Positions 17,178-25,874 are shown, numbered from the stretch's first letter. The stretch is DNA of 64,000 nt from Yaniella flava (GCF_039529295.1 NZ_BAAAMN010000008.1:56078-120077); one strand, 5' to 3'. Notes: generated by a model not told the origin, from the letters alone. Translations and numbers: made by a program.

Positions 17178-18191
17178 TTAGTTGGCAAACATTTCGAGGA
17201 TCTCGCCGTAGCGTGCGATTTCTTCGTCACCGGTTTCAGCCGTCCAGTCGGACAGTCCGACGAGGTCATACATCACATCGGCTGCTTCATCCGAGGATTC
17301 GGCGTACTCATCCATCAGCGTCGTCAACTCGGCCACGAGATCATCGGGCAGTGTGTTGGTGACTGCTACGCCACCATTTGGAATCATCTCGGTGTAGGAA
17401 AATGCGACCACGTCCTCGGCGGCTTCTGGAGCTTCTTCGACGATCGAGTCGCGGGCGTCCCAGTACCCAAAGCTGACTTCTGCGTCACCGTTATGCACGG
17501 CCAGCACCGCATTGTTGTTGCCATCGACGGGAACCTCGACGATGTCATTATCGGTATCGACACCAGCGTCTTGCATGGCCACGATGGGATATTGGTATCC
17601 GGCAGGAGAGGTTGCAGCCTGTAGTGCAACCTCGGTACCCGCATCGATGTTTGCCAGGGCATCGGTGCCAGCCGGACCGTCGCCGGTCGCAGACTCGCCT
17701 GCTGCTTCGATGCCGTTGCAGTATGCCATTTCGGTTCCGGCAGCATCATAGGTGGCCATGACTGGTTCATCTTCGCAGTATTTGTCGGGGTTATTGGTGT
17801 AGCCAACCGCTGCGTAGGAGGTCGCGCCAAAGCGGACGTCGCGCAGAATGAGTTCGGCATCATGCTGTTCGATGGCGTTGTAGAGGGATCCTGCGTCGGT
17901 GATGGCGACCTGGGCCTGGTCGGCTCCTAGTGCTTCGACTGTGGCGGCGTAGTCGGTCGCCACAACTCCTTCGACGTCAATGCCAAGGTTCTCCGACAAA
18001 TACCCAGTTAATGGGTCGAGTGCTTCGGCGAGGTCTTCACCTTCGGTCGAGGGGACTAGGGATAGGGTGATGGATTCTGGCCATTCGCCCTCGGCACCGC
18101 TGGTATCGGCATCGGGCTCACTACCGCAGCCAGACAGTGCGAGTGCACCGAGGGCGAGTGTGCTGAGCGTGACAAGAGGAGATTTACGCAT
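17178..18191 (-). CDS. phnD: Phosphonate-type ABC transporter substrate-binding lipoprotein (PhnD-like)
   Basis: 337 residues starting at ATG 18191 with a lipoprotein signal (hydrophobic core then LSGC at about residue 20). The mature part follows the PhnD pattern: LSLVPSTEGEDLAEALDPLTGYLSENLG-like start, then DYAATVEAL and QVAITDAGSLY near residue 90, and a long acidic C-terminus. It captures the phosphorus substrate outside the membrane and delivers it to the two permeases. The HAD hydrolase gene overlaps its start by 8 bases, so import and hydrolysis are probably cotranscribed. Ligand specificity (phosphonate, phosphite, aminoethylphosphonate) is not evident. Confidence 0.9.
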   Translation of the reverse strand: MRKSPLVTLSTLALGALALSGCGSEPDADTSGAEGEWPESITLSLVPSTEGEDLAEALDPLTGYLSENLGIDVEGVVATDYAATVEALGADQAQVAITDAGSLYNAIEQHDAELILRDVRFGATSYAAVGYTNNPDKYCEDEPVMATYDAAGTEMAYCNGIEAAGESATGDGPAGTDALANIDAGTEVALQAATSPAGYQYPIVAMQDAGVDTDNDIVEVPVDGNNNAVLAVHNGDAEVSFGYWDARDSIVEEAPEAAEDVVAFSYTEMIPNGGVAVTNTLPDDLVAELTTLMDEYAESSDEAADVMYDLVGLSDWTAETGDEEIARYGEILEMFAN

Positions 18192-18894
18192 GATGGGATG
18201 ACCTTTCGGAAGTTGTGGGAAGTGCAGAAGAGGCGGGGGCTGCCGCTTGGACAGCCCATGTGTGGATGGCTGATACGAGGTTTTCCAGTGAAGCATCACG
18301 CATTGTGACTTGCGCGGTGGAGGTCGCTGCGGTGGCACCGACAAGCGCCGTATCGGCACCGAGTGCTAATGCCGGTGCAAGGTCGTATTCAACGATGTCC
18401 CCCACAGCAAGGACAGGTCCCTCGGCTAGCTCGACTTCAACGATGGCCTTCAGCCCGGCGGGTTTGCCGACCCTGAAGTGTAGTTCGTCGAAGCTGTCTT
18501 GTACGCCCCAGTTTTCGAGTACCCGTCCGACGCCTTCCTGCGGGGCGTTGGTCGCCAGCACGAGTCGTGCATGTTGACCGATGCGGGATAGAAAATCGTC
18601 GAGTCCGGGCATGGACCTGACCGGGGCGCTGCGCGTGCCGAGTTCTTCACGGCTGCGAATATAGGCGGCCGCCATCGTCTGGTCGTCTACCCCGTCGGCC
18701 TCTGCGAGCGATGCGACGATGTTGTATCCATCGCGATACTCGGTGGCGCCGGCGTCGTAATTGGCGAGTTCGGATTCGACTCGCTCAACAAATTGCGGGC
18801 CCGCAGCGTCAGCTACAAACCGCGCGTACGCAAGCACCGGACCGTGGCCGATGGCCAGGGTTCCGTCAAAATCAAAAATGATACTCGGTCTCAC
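18184..18894 (-). CDS. HAD family hydrolase linked to phosphonate transport
   Basis: 236 residues from GTG 18894, which has AGGAA six bases upstream. HAD motif I is IIFDFDGTLA (nucleophile and acid Asp), motif II VLATNAP (Thr), motif III Lys around RVGKPAGLKA, and motif IV GDIVEYDLAPALALG. An alpha-helical cap lies between residues about 15 and 95. It is the first gene of the operon with phnDCEE and rpiR. It could be a phosphatase or a phosphonoacetaldehyde-hydrolase-like enzyme, but the signature Lys-bearing cap of PhnX is not clearly seen, so only the superfamily is called. Confidence 0.83.
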   Translation of the reverse strand: MRPSIIFDFDGTLAIGHGPVLAYARFVADAAGPQFVERVESELANYDAGATEYRDGYNIVASLAEADGVDDQTMAAAYIRSREELGTRSAPVRSMPGLDDFLSRIGQHARLVLATNAPQEGVGRVLENWGVQDSFDELHFRVGKPAGLKAIVEVELAEGPVLAVGDIVEYDLAPALALGADTALVGATAATSTAQVTMRDASLENLVSAIHTWAVQAAAPASSALPTTSERSSHHA

Positions 18895-19122
18895 ACAGAT
18901 TCCTGTCGGGGTAAACGTTTTGGACGATGCGTCCACCGTAAGAGGATTCTGTGAACACAATGCCCCTTCTCGGGTGAACGCTGTGTGACCGCTCAGTGAA
19001 GTTCAATTGCATGAGGCCATCGTCACTGGGTGCGCGCTGGCAAGACACTGGACAGCGCACTCAGCATCCTTTGTTAGCGTCGTGCATACTCAGATTTTCG
19101 AACGACAAAGGAAGTATCCCCT

Positions 19123-19893
19123 ATGCCAAAGAAGTTGCTCCTGAGCATCGCGGCAGTCGCGGCAGCATTCAGCCTGGCGGCATGCGGTGCTGACGGCGAA
19201 GAAAATGCCGGAGGCGATGATGCAGCACAGTCGGAACAACAAGGTCAGCAGGGTCAGGAAGGCATGCCTGAACCAAACCTTGAAGATATTCCGGACGTGG
19301 TAGCCGAGGTCAATGGCGAAGAAATCTCTGGCGACACGTTCTCGCAAAACTACGAGGCACAGTATCAGCAGCTGGCAATGCAGGCGCAGATGACCGGTGA
19401 ACAGCCAGATGAAGCGCAGATCAAAGAGCAGGCGTTAGACATGATGATCAACAGTGAGCTGTTGGTGTCTGAGGCCGACGAGCAGGGCTTTAGCGCTTCT
19501 GACGAAGACGTTGATGAATACCTGTCCACCATGGCCGAAGAAAACGGCATGGAATCTTCCGATGACCTCGTAGCCCAGTTCGAGGAACAGGGTCTGGACG
19601 AGGAACAGGTTCGTGAGGACGTCCAGAAGGAAGTGAAGATGCAACAGGTCGTGGACACCCTCGATGCTGAGGAGCCATCTGATGATGAGCTCCAAGAAAT
19701 GTACGACACACAGGTCGAACAAATCGAAGCCATGAATGAGCAGGCCGAAGAAGGCCAAGAGCAAGAAGTGCCTGATTTTGAGGAGCTGAAACCTCAGTTA
19801 GAGGAGCAGGCCACCATGCAGAAAGAAAACGAAGTGGTCAGCGCGCACCTCGAAGAACTCCGGCGTGACGCAGAGATCGAGACCCACATCTAA
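19123..19893 (+). CDS. SurA N-terminal domain lipoprotein
   Basis: 256 residues: a lipoprotein signal ending LAAC at residue 21, an acidic Gln/Gly linker to about 45, then VVAEVNGEEISGDTF and a helical region containing EQALDMMINSELLVSEADEQG, the SurA_N-type chaperone fold. No parvulin (PPIase) domain follows; the C-terminal third is a very acidic Gln/Glu coil. Such lipoproteins in Gram-positive bacteria probably assist folding of exported proteins at the outer face of the membrane. An AAAGGAAG sequence precedes the ATG. The gene ends at a strong hairpin terminator at 19911. Confidence 0.87.
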   Translation: MPKKLLLSIAAVAAAFSLAACGADGEENAGGDDAAQSEQQGQQGQEGMPEPNLEDIPDVVAEVNGEEISGDTFSQNYEAQYQQLAMQAQMTGEQPDEAQIKEQALDMMINSELLVSEADEQGFSASDEDVDEYLSTMAEENGMESSDDLVAQFEEQGLDEEQVREDVQKEVKMQQVVDTLDAEEPSDDELQEMYDTQVEQIEAMNEQAEEGQEQEVPDFEELKPQLEEQATMQKENEVVSAHLEELRRDAEIETHI

Positions 19894-19910
19894 TAATTGT
19901 GCAGACACAG

Positions 19911-19945
19911 AAAAGGTGCCTCAGGGAATCCCCGAGGCACCTTTT
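19911..19945. terminator. Bidirectional intrinsic terminator
   Basis: A perfect 12-base inverted repeat, AAAAGGTGCCTC and its complement, with an 11-base loop, ending in TTTTC on the plus strand and AAAA-flanked (TTTT on the minus strand). It lies between the convergent SurA-like and SseB-like genes and can serve both. Confidence 0.9.
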
Positions 19946-19974
19946 CTATGTCTCAACAACGTCGAGAAAAGTCT

Positions 19975-20394
19975 TTACTCTTGCCCGTCGCTCATCTGTG
20001 AAACGATCTCGTTGCGAACCGCTTCGACTTGTTCCTGCGACAGACCGAACTGGTGGTCGGCACCGAAATCGATCACGAGACCAGCATCGGTAATCGACTG
20101 GATGATCGCAGAGCCTGGAACCACACTGGCGTGTGGGGCAGCCTCGGTAAAATCTTCTGGGATGCCTTCTGGGGATGTGAAGAGCGGCATCACCGGATTG
20201 CCGTCGTTGTCTTGCAGCATCAGTGGGCTCACGGAACCATCTTCGCCGGCTTTATCCACGGATGGGAAGACCACCTGGGAATTCAAGAAGGCATTGATGA
20301 CGTCGACAACTTGTTCATTGCTCGTGTCGCCCGCGGTTGCGGCGATCAACTTCTCTACTAGGTCAGTCTGCTCGGGGAATGCGTCCTGTGTCAT
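19975..20394 (-). CDS. SseB family protein
   Basis: 139 residues corresponding to one SseB N-terminal domain: LVEKLIAATAGDTSNEQVVDVINAF, then a beta region LQDNDGNPVMPLFTSPEGIPE and VVPGSAIIQSITDAGLVIDFG, with the typical LSQEQVEAVR ending. These proteins are cytoplasmic and poorly characterised in Actinobacteria; despite the name there is no link to type III secretion here. It is convergent with the SurA-like gene and shares its terminator. No operon partner is seen downstream or upstream. Confidence 0.8.
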   Translation of the reverse strand: MTQDAFPEQTDLVEKLIAATAGDTSNEQVVDVINAFLNSQVVFPSVDKAGEDGSVSPLMLQDNDGNPVMPLFTSPEGIPEDFTEAAPHASVVPGSAIIQSITDAGLVIDFGADHQFGLSQEQVEAVRNEIVSQMSDGQE

Positions 20395-20629
20395 CTCAAT
20401 ACCTCAAATTACTTCCGGTCGGGGACCTGCTGTTGCACAGGCATAACTGTCTCCACGCTACGCAATTCAACGGCTCGTGTGAAATCATTGACGTTCGACC
20501 GATTTCATAAGCGGGCTCAAAGTCTGCCCTCAGCTCTTCGAGCTCGTCCACATCAGCGTCGATCAGGAAAACCAAGCAGCCGTTGAAGCGTGGCTCGATG
20601 AGACCCTTGAGAGTTTTGTTGCCAACCCG

Positions 20630-21142
20630 TCAGGCCTCTGAAGCTCCAATATGGCAGGGACCGCTTCTCACAAAGAATCCTCGCGAAAACAACGGTGTGG
20701 CCACGCAAACGATAAAGATCAACTGAAGAATTGTTCGTGGTAAAAGCGCAGTTGAAGGAGCCGCAGCAGGTTCGACGCCCGATGCAGCTACAACATTTGC
20801 GGGAAACAGAGCAATCAACAACACGACGGCAGCCAACGCGGATAGGCGCCTCGTGCGCGGCACGAGCAACCCTGCCGCGAGCACGAACTCTATAACCCCG
20901 GTAGCGGTCACGGCGAGCCCCGGTTCAGGAATCAAGCCGGGGGCCGTTGCGATCAGCCCACTCCTTTGAGGTTCGACGAAATGCGTCACAGCGGTGCAGA
21001 TGAACACCACGGACATACCCGCAGCGAGCGCAGCGGGCCAGTCATCCCAGGCAGCCGCAAATTTATACCCGCGAGCGCTTAGCCGTTTACCGACTGCGCG
21101 CACGATCAGTGACGTGAGCATAAGGGGAAGAAGGAGTGTCAT
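20630..21142 (-). CDS. DoxX-like integral membrane protein
   Basis: 170 residues with four membrane helices and the DoxX-family pattern: AGMSVVFICTAVTHF near residue 40, GVIEFVLAAGLLVPRTRRLSALAAVVLLIALFPAN-type sequence around 85-125. DoxX proteins are small membrane proteins tied to redox or detoxification functions that differ by species. It is transcribed divergently from a TetR-type regulator gene, with a 10-base inverted repeat in the shared 72-base region, so the regulator very likely controls it. The upstream ribosome site is weak (GGGTT). Confidence 0.82.
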   Translation of the reverse strand: MTLLLPLMLTSLIVRAVGKRLSARGYKFAAAWDDWPAALAAGMSVVFICTAVTHFVEPQRSGLIATAPGLIPEPGLAVTATGVIEFVLAAGLLVPRTRRLSALAAVVLLIALFPANVVAASGVEPAAAPSTALLPRTILQLIFIVCVATPLFSRGFFVRSGPCHIGASEA

Positions 21143-21151
21143 GGCAACCCA

Positions 21152-21203
21152 ATCTAGACAGCGTCTACATCATTCTAGTATGACATCTTTGCACTGTCTA
21201 GAT
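21152..21203. promoter_or_regulatory. Divergent promoter region with 10-bp inverted repeat (TetR operator candidate)
   Basis: ATCTAGACAG at 21152-21161 and its exact complement CTGTCTAGAT at 21194-21203 flank 32 bases in the short space between the divergent doxX-like and tetR-like genes. Each arm contains the palindrome TCTAGA. A TAGAAT -10-like box for the leftward gene sits between the arms. The symmetry and place suggest a dimer-pair operator for the adjacent regulator. Confidence 0.65.
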
Positions 21204-21214
21204 AGGCTGACGGC

Positions 21215-21781
21215 ATGAGCGATTATCACCACGGCAACTTGCGCTGCGCACTATTAGACGAAGCTGAACTTATGGCGGAGGAAGCAAACGCCGAAGCAAT
21301 TACCTTGCGAGCATTAGCACGGAAAACTGGCGTGAGTCACTCAGCGCCGGTACATCACTTCGCCACGCGGCAAGGCCTGCTTTCTGCCCTATCTACCCGA
21401 GGCCTCGAACAGCTTCTGGCAGCGATCACGAAACACCCATCGGATATCTACGCCATGGGCGTCGAATACGTCAGTTGGGCGCTAGAACATCCAGGCCTTT
21501 ATACGGTCATGTGGCAGCCACGACTCCTGGATGACACGGATTCTCGACTCAACGACGCGCGCAATGCAACATGGGATGCACTCACGAACGCCCTCACCAC
21601 TGCCACACAGCAGTCTGCCGCCCACGAAGCAGAACTTCGAATTGATGCATACGCAGCATTCTCCATTGTGCATGGACTTGCGAGCTTATGGATCAACAAG
21701 GCTCTACCACTACCTGAGAGTCCAGCCGAGCTGGCAGCTCAGGTTACTCGTCGCCTATGTTTTGCTAGCAACAGCTCATAG
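21215..21781 (+). CDS. TetR family transcriptional regulator
   Basis: 188 residues. The N-terminal helix-turn-helix reads ALRALARKTGVSHSAPVHHFATRQGL-like in residues about 25-55 (LRALARKTGVSHSAPVHHF), the TetR motif with a typical H(F)-turn end. The C-terminal helical half (WALEHPGLYTVMWQP, FSIVHGLASLWINKALP) matches the TetR_C ligand-binding type found in regulators with the WHG-like motif. It faces the DoxX gene across a shared inverted repeat. Most likely a local repressor whose ligand is unknown. The next gene, on the opposite strand, converges with it. Confidence 0.88.
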   Translation: MSDYHHGNLRCALLDEAELMAEEANAEAITLRALARKTGVSHSAPVHHFATRQGLLSALSTRGLEQLLAAITKHPSDIYAMGVEYVSWALEHPGLYTVMWQPRLLDDTDSRLNDARNATWDALTNALTTATQQSAAHEAELRIDAYAAFSIVHGLASLWINKALPLPESPAELAAQVTRRLCFASNSS

Positions 21782-21802
21782 CCGACGACCTAACAGCCCA
21801 TT

Positions 21803-22795
21803 TTAGGCACCTTCAACAATGAGTTCGTCCAACTCAACGGGCTCGTCGATCAGACCCGTGTCTACCGAAATGCCGATAATCTGCTGCAAGGACTCGCGAT
21901 GGTGCTCCTGCGGGAACCGGGGCAGTGCCGTTTGCTCGATGATCTCCGGGTCAGATTCGGTGTATTCAGTAATCACTTCCCGCACAACATCCGGGTTATC
22001 TTCTGCGTACTGCTGCGATTCTTTCATTGCAGCCGTAAAGTTCTCGACGAGTTCTGGGTCTTCAGCAAGCATTTGTTCATTCGTGAAATAACCGCCGATC
22101 GAGAGATCTTCGACCGGCTCAGAGAACGGTCCGTAAATCCGCTCAAGGCCAGCCTCATCACCCATAACTGCGAATGGGTCAACCGCAGAAATCGCATCGA
22201 CATTGCCGGCTTCTAACTGGGCGACCATATCCGGGAAAGCCATCTCGACGAATTCAACCTGATCGGCGTCGCCACCTTCATCTTCGAGGCCTGAGGAAAT
22301 CACGGAATCGAATATATTATTGAGGGTGTTGACGGCAAGCGTTTGGCCCTCGAGATCCGTGATGGACTCGATGCCTGAGTCTGGGTCGACCATCACAGCA
22401 GCAAAGTCTTCATCCGGGCTACCAGTGGTCTGCGGGCCGGTAGCGACAATCTGGACCGGGAGCCCCTGGGAACGGGCCATCACCAAGCTGGTGACGTTAG
22501 AACAACCGAAGTCTAGATCGCCCGATTGCACTCTTGGCACAATCGCTACACCGCCTTGGGCTTGGGTAAGTGTCAGATCGATGCCATGTTCTTCAAAGAT
22601 ACCCTCTTGCTGACCAACGTAGATCGAGGCGACATCGCCGATCGGAATAACGCCGACTTCGACGGGAGTCAGCTCACCGTCAGCACCACTATCACCTGAG
22701 TTATCTCCGCCACACGCGGTGAGTGCGAGCATTGCTGCTGCAGCGGTTGAACCGATGAGTGCCAAGCGGCGTCGACGAGCCGTAGTGTTGTTCAT
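21803..22795 (-). CDS. ABC transporter substrate-binding lipoprotein, SsuA/NMT1 type
   Basis: 330 residues: Arg-rich start, hydrophobic signal and lipobox LTAC at about residue 28, then a Gly/Ser/Asp linker. The mature domain has VEVGVIPIGDVASIYVGQQEG, the family segment VQSGDLDFGCSNV and LEGQTLAVNTLNN, and FPDMVAQLEAGNVDA, all typical of the NMT1/SsuA family that binds sulfonates, nitrate, thiamine precursors or aromatic acids. No permease or ATPase gene is next to it, so it is an orphan here and must work with components elsewhere. It converges with the TetR-like gene. Substrate not assigned. Confidence 0.87.
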   Translation of the reverse strand: MNNTTARRRRLALIGSTAAAAMLALTACGGDNSGDSGADGELTPVEVGVIPIGDVASIYVGQQEGIFEEHGIDLTLTQAQGGVAIVPRVQSGDLDFGCSNVTSLVMARSQGLPVQIVATGPQTTGSPDEDFAAVMVDPDSGIESITDLEGQTLAVNTLNNIFDSVISSGLEDEGGDADQVEFVEMAFPDMVAQLEAGNVDAISAVDPFAVMGDEAGLERIYGPFSEPVEDLSIGGYFTNEQMLAEDPELVENFTAAMKESQQYAEDNPDVVREVITEYTESDPEIIEQTALPRFPQEHHRESLQQIIGISVDTGLIDEPVELDELIVEGA

Positions 22796-22929
22796 GGAGT
22801 CGTTCTTCTGTGCCCAATACGGTGTGAATCGTGTTGGTTATCACGTAATGATATTCACACAACTTACGCGACTCCAAACGATTGATCAATTCATCAATTG
22901 GAAATGACCACAATATGGAGGCTGGTGTC

Positions 22930-23301
22930 ATGGATACGCTGCAAGAATTTTTAGAGACGGTTCCCAACGAAGATCATCGTGCCAAACTACAGCACGTCAT
23001 CGAGTGGGCTCAGCGTGAGTTCCCGGACCTGAAATTGGAGATCAAATGGAATCAGCCCATGCTGACGCATAACGGTACGTTCATCATCGCGTTCAGTGCA
23101 GCCAAAAACTACTTCACCGTGGCTCCAGAAATACAGGTCTTGTCCGAATACCTCGGCCGCATCAAAGAGACCGGGTACGGGCACACGAAAATGAAGTTCC
23201 AGATTCGTTGGAATCAAGACGTGAACTACGACCTACTCAGAGACATCATTACCCGTTGCATGGAGTTCAAGAGGGGTTCTACGACGTTCTGGGCCCAGTA
23301 A
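22930..23301 (+). CDS. DUF1801 family protein, YdhG-like iron chaperone candidate
   Basis: 123 residues from ATG 22930, preceded by GGAGG at good spacing. The pattern LEIKWNQPMLTHNGTFIIAFS and KNYFTVAP, then KFQIRW near the C-terminus, fits DUF1801/YdhG (frataxin-like Fra in Bacillus, which donates iron for Fe-S cluster and heme assembly). The fold is cytoplasmic. It is divergent from the solute-binding protein gene and convergent with the M20 hydrolase gene only 7 bases away. Function as an iron chaperone is by family only. Confidence 0.82.
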   Translation: MDTLQEFLETVPNEDHRAKLQHVIEWAQREFPDLKLEIKWNQPMLTHNGTFIIAFSAAKNYFTVAPEIQVLSEYLGRIKETGYGHTKMKFQIRWNQDVNYDLLRDIITRCMEFKRGSTTFWAQ

Positions 23302-23308
23302 TTTCCAG

Positions 23309-24532
23309 TTACGATCGCCCTAATTTCGACAGCAGGACGGCAAGTGCTGCGCGCAGCCCGGTCGACAGTGTCGGCTCCATTACCGGAGCAAAGAACGGCG
23401 AGTGGTTGACTGGCACTCGACCGGCATCCAAGCGCTTTTGGGGATGCCCGCCGTACATCCAGAAGACGCTTGGTACCTCGATGGCTGCAGCGAGCGCACC
23501 AAAATCTTCAGAGCCCATGAGGGGCTCGGTTTCGATGACCGCTTTCTCACCCAGTTCGTTCTTCAACGCGCTCATGGCTGCGGTGGTTTCGGTTGGGTCA
23601 TTGTAGTTCCGGGGAAAGGTCGAAAGTTCCTCGATCTTTGGTTCGGGCGCTCCAGAAGTCATGGCCTCGCCTTGAATAATGCGCCGCAATGCTGCCAACA
23701 CAACCTGCCGGGTACTGGCATCCAGATTGCGCACGTTGAGGGTGAATTCTGCGGTGGCCGGGATGATGTTTTCTTTCAAACCGGCGTGAAAGGTTCCCAC
23801 GGTCACCACTGCGGCATCCCGCGGATCAATCTCTCGAGACACGACGCCTTGAATGCGGGTAATGATGTGCGCACCCAAGACAATAGGGTCCGTCGAGTCT
23901 TGTGGCTGTGAACCGTGCGATCCCCGACCATAGAGGGTGACCTTCCAGGAGTCCGCCATGGACATTGCATCACCGATCGAATAATTGATCGTGCCGGTCA
24001 GGTTCGGCATGACGTGTTGACCGTAGACCACCTCTGGTTTCGGGGCCTTCTCCCAGAGCCCGTCTTCAATCATGGCCTGGGCACCGGCCGCAGTTTCTTC
24101 TCCGGGTTGAAAGATGATCACCAGGGTGCCTGCCCAGGCATCAGGGTTGGCAACCAGCACGCGGATCGCGGTCATGGCTGTTGCCATGTGAGTATCGTGC
24201 CCGCAAGCATGCATCAGCGGAACCTCGGTACCGTCGTCGAGTTGTCCGCGAGCCGTCGAAGCGTACTCGAGGCCGGTGTCTTCCGCAACCGGGAGGCCGT
24301 CAGTATCGGCCCGGAAGGCCACGGTCGGTCCGTCACCATTGCGCAAGATCCCCACGACACCAGTACCACCACAACGGAAGTGTTCGATGTCGAGTTCGTC
24401 CAGGAATGCCTCCAGGCGATGTGCGGTGGCGTGCTCCTGCATCGACAACTCGGGTGCTGCATGCAGTTCACGATAGAGCTGGTGCATGGATTCGATCAGT
24501 TGTGGCTCAAGTTCGGGCAATGCAGCAGTCAT
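23309..24532 (-). CDS. M20 family amidohydrolase (HipO-like)
   Basis: 407 residues of an M20D peptidase. Metal-site motifs: AFRADTDGLPV near residue 72, HACGHDTHMATAM near 108, IIFQPGEETAAGAQAMIEDG near 142 (catalytic GEE) and MGSEDFG near residue 340. A dimerisation domain lies between about 180 and 300. Members hydrolyse N-acyl amino acids, hippurate or indole-3-acetyl amino acids; the substrate is unknown here. There is no signal peptide, so it acts in the cytoplasm. It lies upstream of nothing obvious: the neighbouring nuclease gene is on the same strand 98 bases upstream of the region and separately transcribed is likely. Confidence 0.9.
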   Translation of the reverse strand: MTAALPELEPQLIESMHQLYRELHAAPELSMQEHATAHRLEAFLDELDIEHFRCGGTGVVGILRNGDGPTVAFRADTDGLPVAEDTGLEYASTARGQLDDGTEVPLMHACGHDTHMATAMTAIRVLVANPDAWAGTLVIIFQPGEETAAGAQAMIEDGLWEKAPKPEVVYGQHVMPNLTGTINYSIGDAMSMADSWKVTLYGRGSHGSQPQDSTDPIVLGAHIITRIQGVVSREIDPRDAAVVTVGTFHAGLKENIIPATAEFTLNVRNLDASTRQVVLAALRRIIQGEAMTSGAPEPKIEELSTFPRNYNDPTETTAAMSALKNELGEKAVIETEPLMGSEDFGALAAAIEVPSVFWMYGGHPQKRLDAGRVPVNHSPFFAPVMEPTLSTGLRAALAVLLSKLGRS

Positions 24533-24630
24533 CGGTACCTCTCGTGATGGCGATCAGCCTGACGCTTCTATCGTATTGACTCAGACATAATTTGGAATGG
24601 TTGATGAACAGCTCTGCTGAGCCATCGACG

Positions 24631-25839
24631 TTAACACGGCCGCCAGTACTGTCCACCTGGCGCGTAGCAACGGGGCCCTGTATAGCCAGGATAATCCGCG
24701 TCAGTGCCATACCCGGACGGCGCCCCACTGCCAGACGTTCCTGAGGAACCTGAACCACCTGACGAATCGTTTGATGATCGAGAATTGCTGGATGACCCGC
24801 TCGTGGAACCCGACGAGCCGGAGGAACCAGAGGTTTCACTTCGTTGCTCTTGCACGTCTGGTGTTTGGCCTCGGTCGGGTTCAACTTGTTGACGACGCTG
24901 CCGCTCGGCTTCCTGCTGCTGTTGTTGCTCTTCTGCAGCTTCTTGCTGCCGTTGACGCTCCGCCTCCGCTGCGGCTTCCTGCCGTTCCTCTTCGGCTCGT
25001 TGCCGTTCTTCTTCCTCGCGCTTACGTTCCGCCTCGGCCTCGAGTTCCGTTTTGTGCTCCGTCAGCGCTGTTTCTCGCTCCTGGAGAGCCGATTGGTGAG
25101 AAGCTAACTGGTTCTCAAAATCGTCGAGACGATCTGCGTATACCAAGGCTAAAAAACGCGGTCCATCATTGTCACTGAGCTCGGCAAGGAGGGAAAGGTA
25201 CTCATCGACCTGAGCTTGCAGAGGGGCTAACGTCTCAAGCGATTCTTCAACACCGGCTACATCCGACGGCAGGTCCTCTGGAGCCTGGTCAATATTGTCT
25301 TGCAAGTTCGTCAACTGTTGTGGCAAAGCACAATCGACTTCTGGGTCGAAGAGGCCAGCCTGATGATTTCTTGCATTGTGTTCAGCAGCTTTGACCTGGT
25401 CATAGAATTTCCGGTTTGGTTCGTACACCACGGCCACGCCCAGTCCCTGCGTGGCTATCTGCGAATTGACCAAAGAATCCTCGTGAAATACTCCGGCAAG
25501 TGTCCGCCCATAATGGTCTTCACGCTCAACGTCATACTCCAATTGCACTTCAGTACCAGTCGGTAAAAGTTCTTCTAGAAAATCGCTTGCCTCTGGCCCA
25601 AGACATTGCACGGCTTCATCGGGATGTTTTGTTTCCGGAGTATCTATATTCAGCAATCGCACCCGCGTTTTCTCGCCGTCCAAGTCCACGTCTATAGTGT
25701 CTCCATCGATTACTCGGAGGACCGATGCGGTGTCACGACCGTCATCGCTCAACGCTGCATACGACCATCCGATGATCGCCAGCGCCGGAACCAGCAAAAT
25801 GCCAGCGGTCCATAACACCACTTTTTTAGTGACCCTCAC
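24631..25839 (-). CDS. Secreted thermonuclease-domain protein with coiled coil and Ser/Gly-rich tail
   Basis: 402 residues in distinct blocks. A membrane/signal segment at about 8-30; a staphylococcal-nuclease-like domain at about 35-170 with VIDGDTIDV, RVRLLNIDTPETK, VEREDHYGRTLAGV and GLGVAVVY (Arg/Glu active-site residues visible); a helical middle; a highly charged Glu/Arg/Gln coiled coil at about 255-325; then a Ser/Gly-rich linker and a Cys-containing end RCYAPGGQYWRPC. The last block could be an excalibur-like calcium motif, but its DxDxDG signature is not seen. It probably degrades external nucleic acid at the cell surface. The low-complexity tail may span the wall. Confidence 0.85.
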   Translation of the reverse strand: MRVTKKVVLWTAGILLVPALAIIGWSYAALSDDGRDTASVLRVIDGDTIDVDLDGEKTRVRLLNIDTPETKHPDEAVQCLGPEASDFLEELLPTGTEVQLEYDVEREDHYGRTLAGVFHEDSLVNSQIATQGLGVAVVYEPNRKFYDQVKAAEHNARNHQAGLFDPEVDCALPQQLTNLQDNIDQAPEDLPSDVAGVEESLETLAPLQAQVDEYLSLLAELSDNDGPRFLALVYADRLDDFENQLASHQSALQERETALTEHKTELEAEAERKREEEERQRAEEERQEAAAEAERQRQQEAAEEQQQQQEAERQRRQQVEPDRGQTPDVQEQRSETSGSSGSSGSTSGSSSNSRSSNDSSGGSGSSGTSGSGAPSGYGTDADYPGYTGPRCYAPGGQYWRPC

Positions 25840-25874
25840 GCGGCCCTCTCTTCATGTGTTCACAACAGAAAAAT

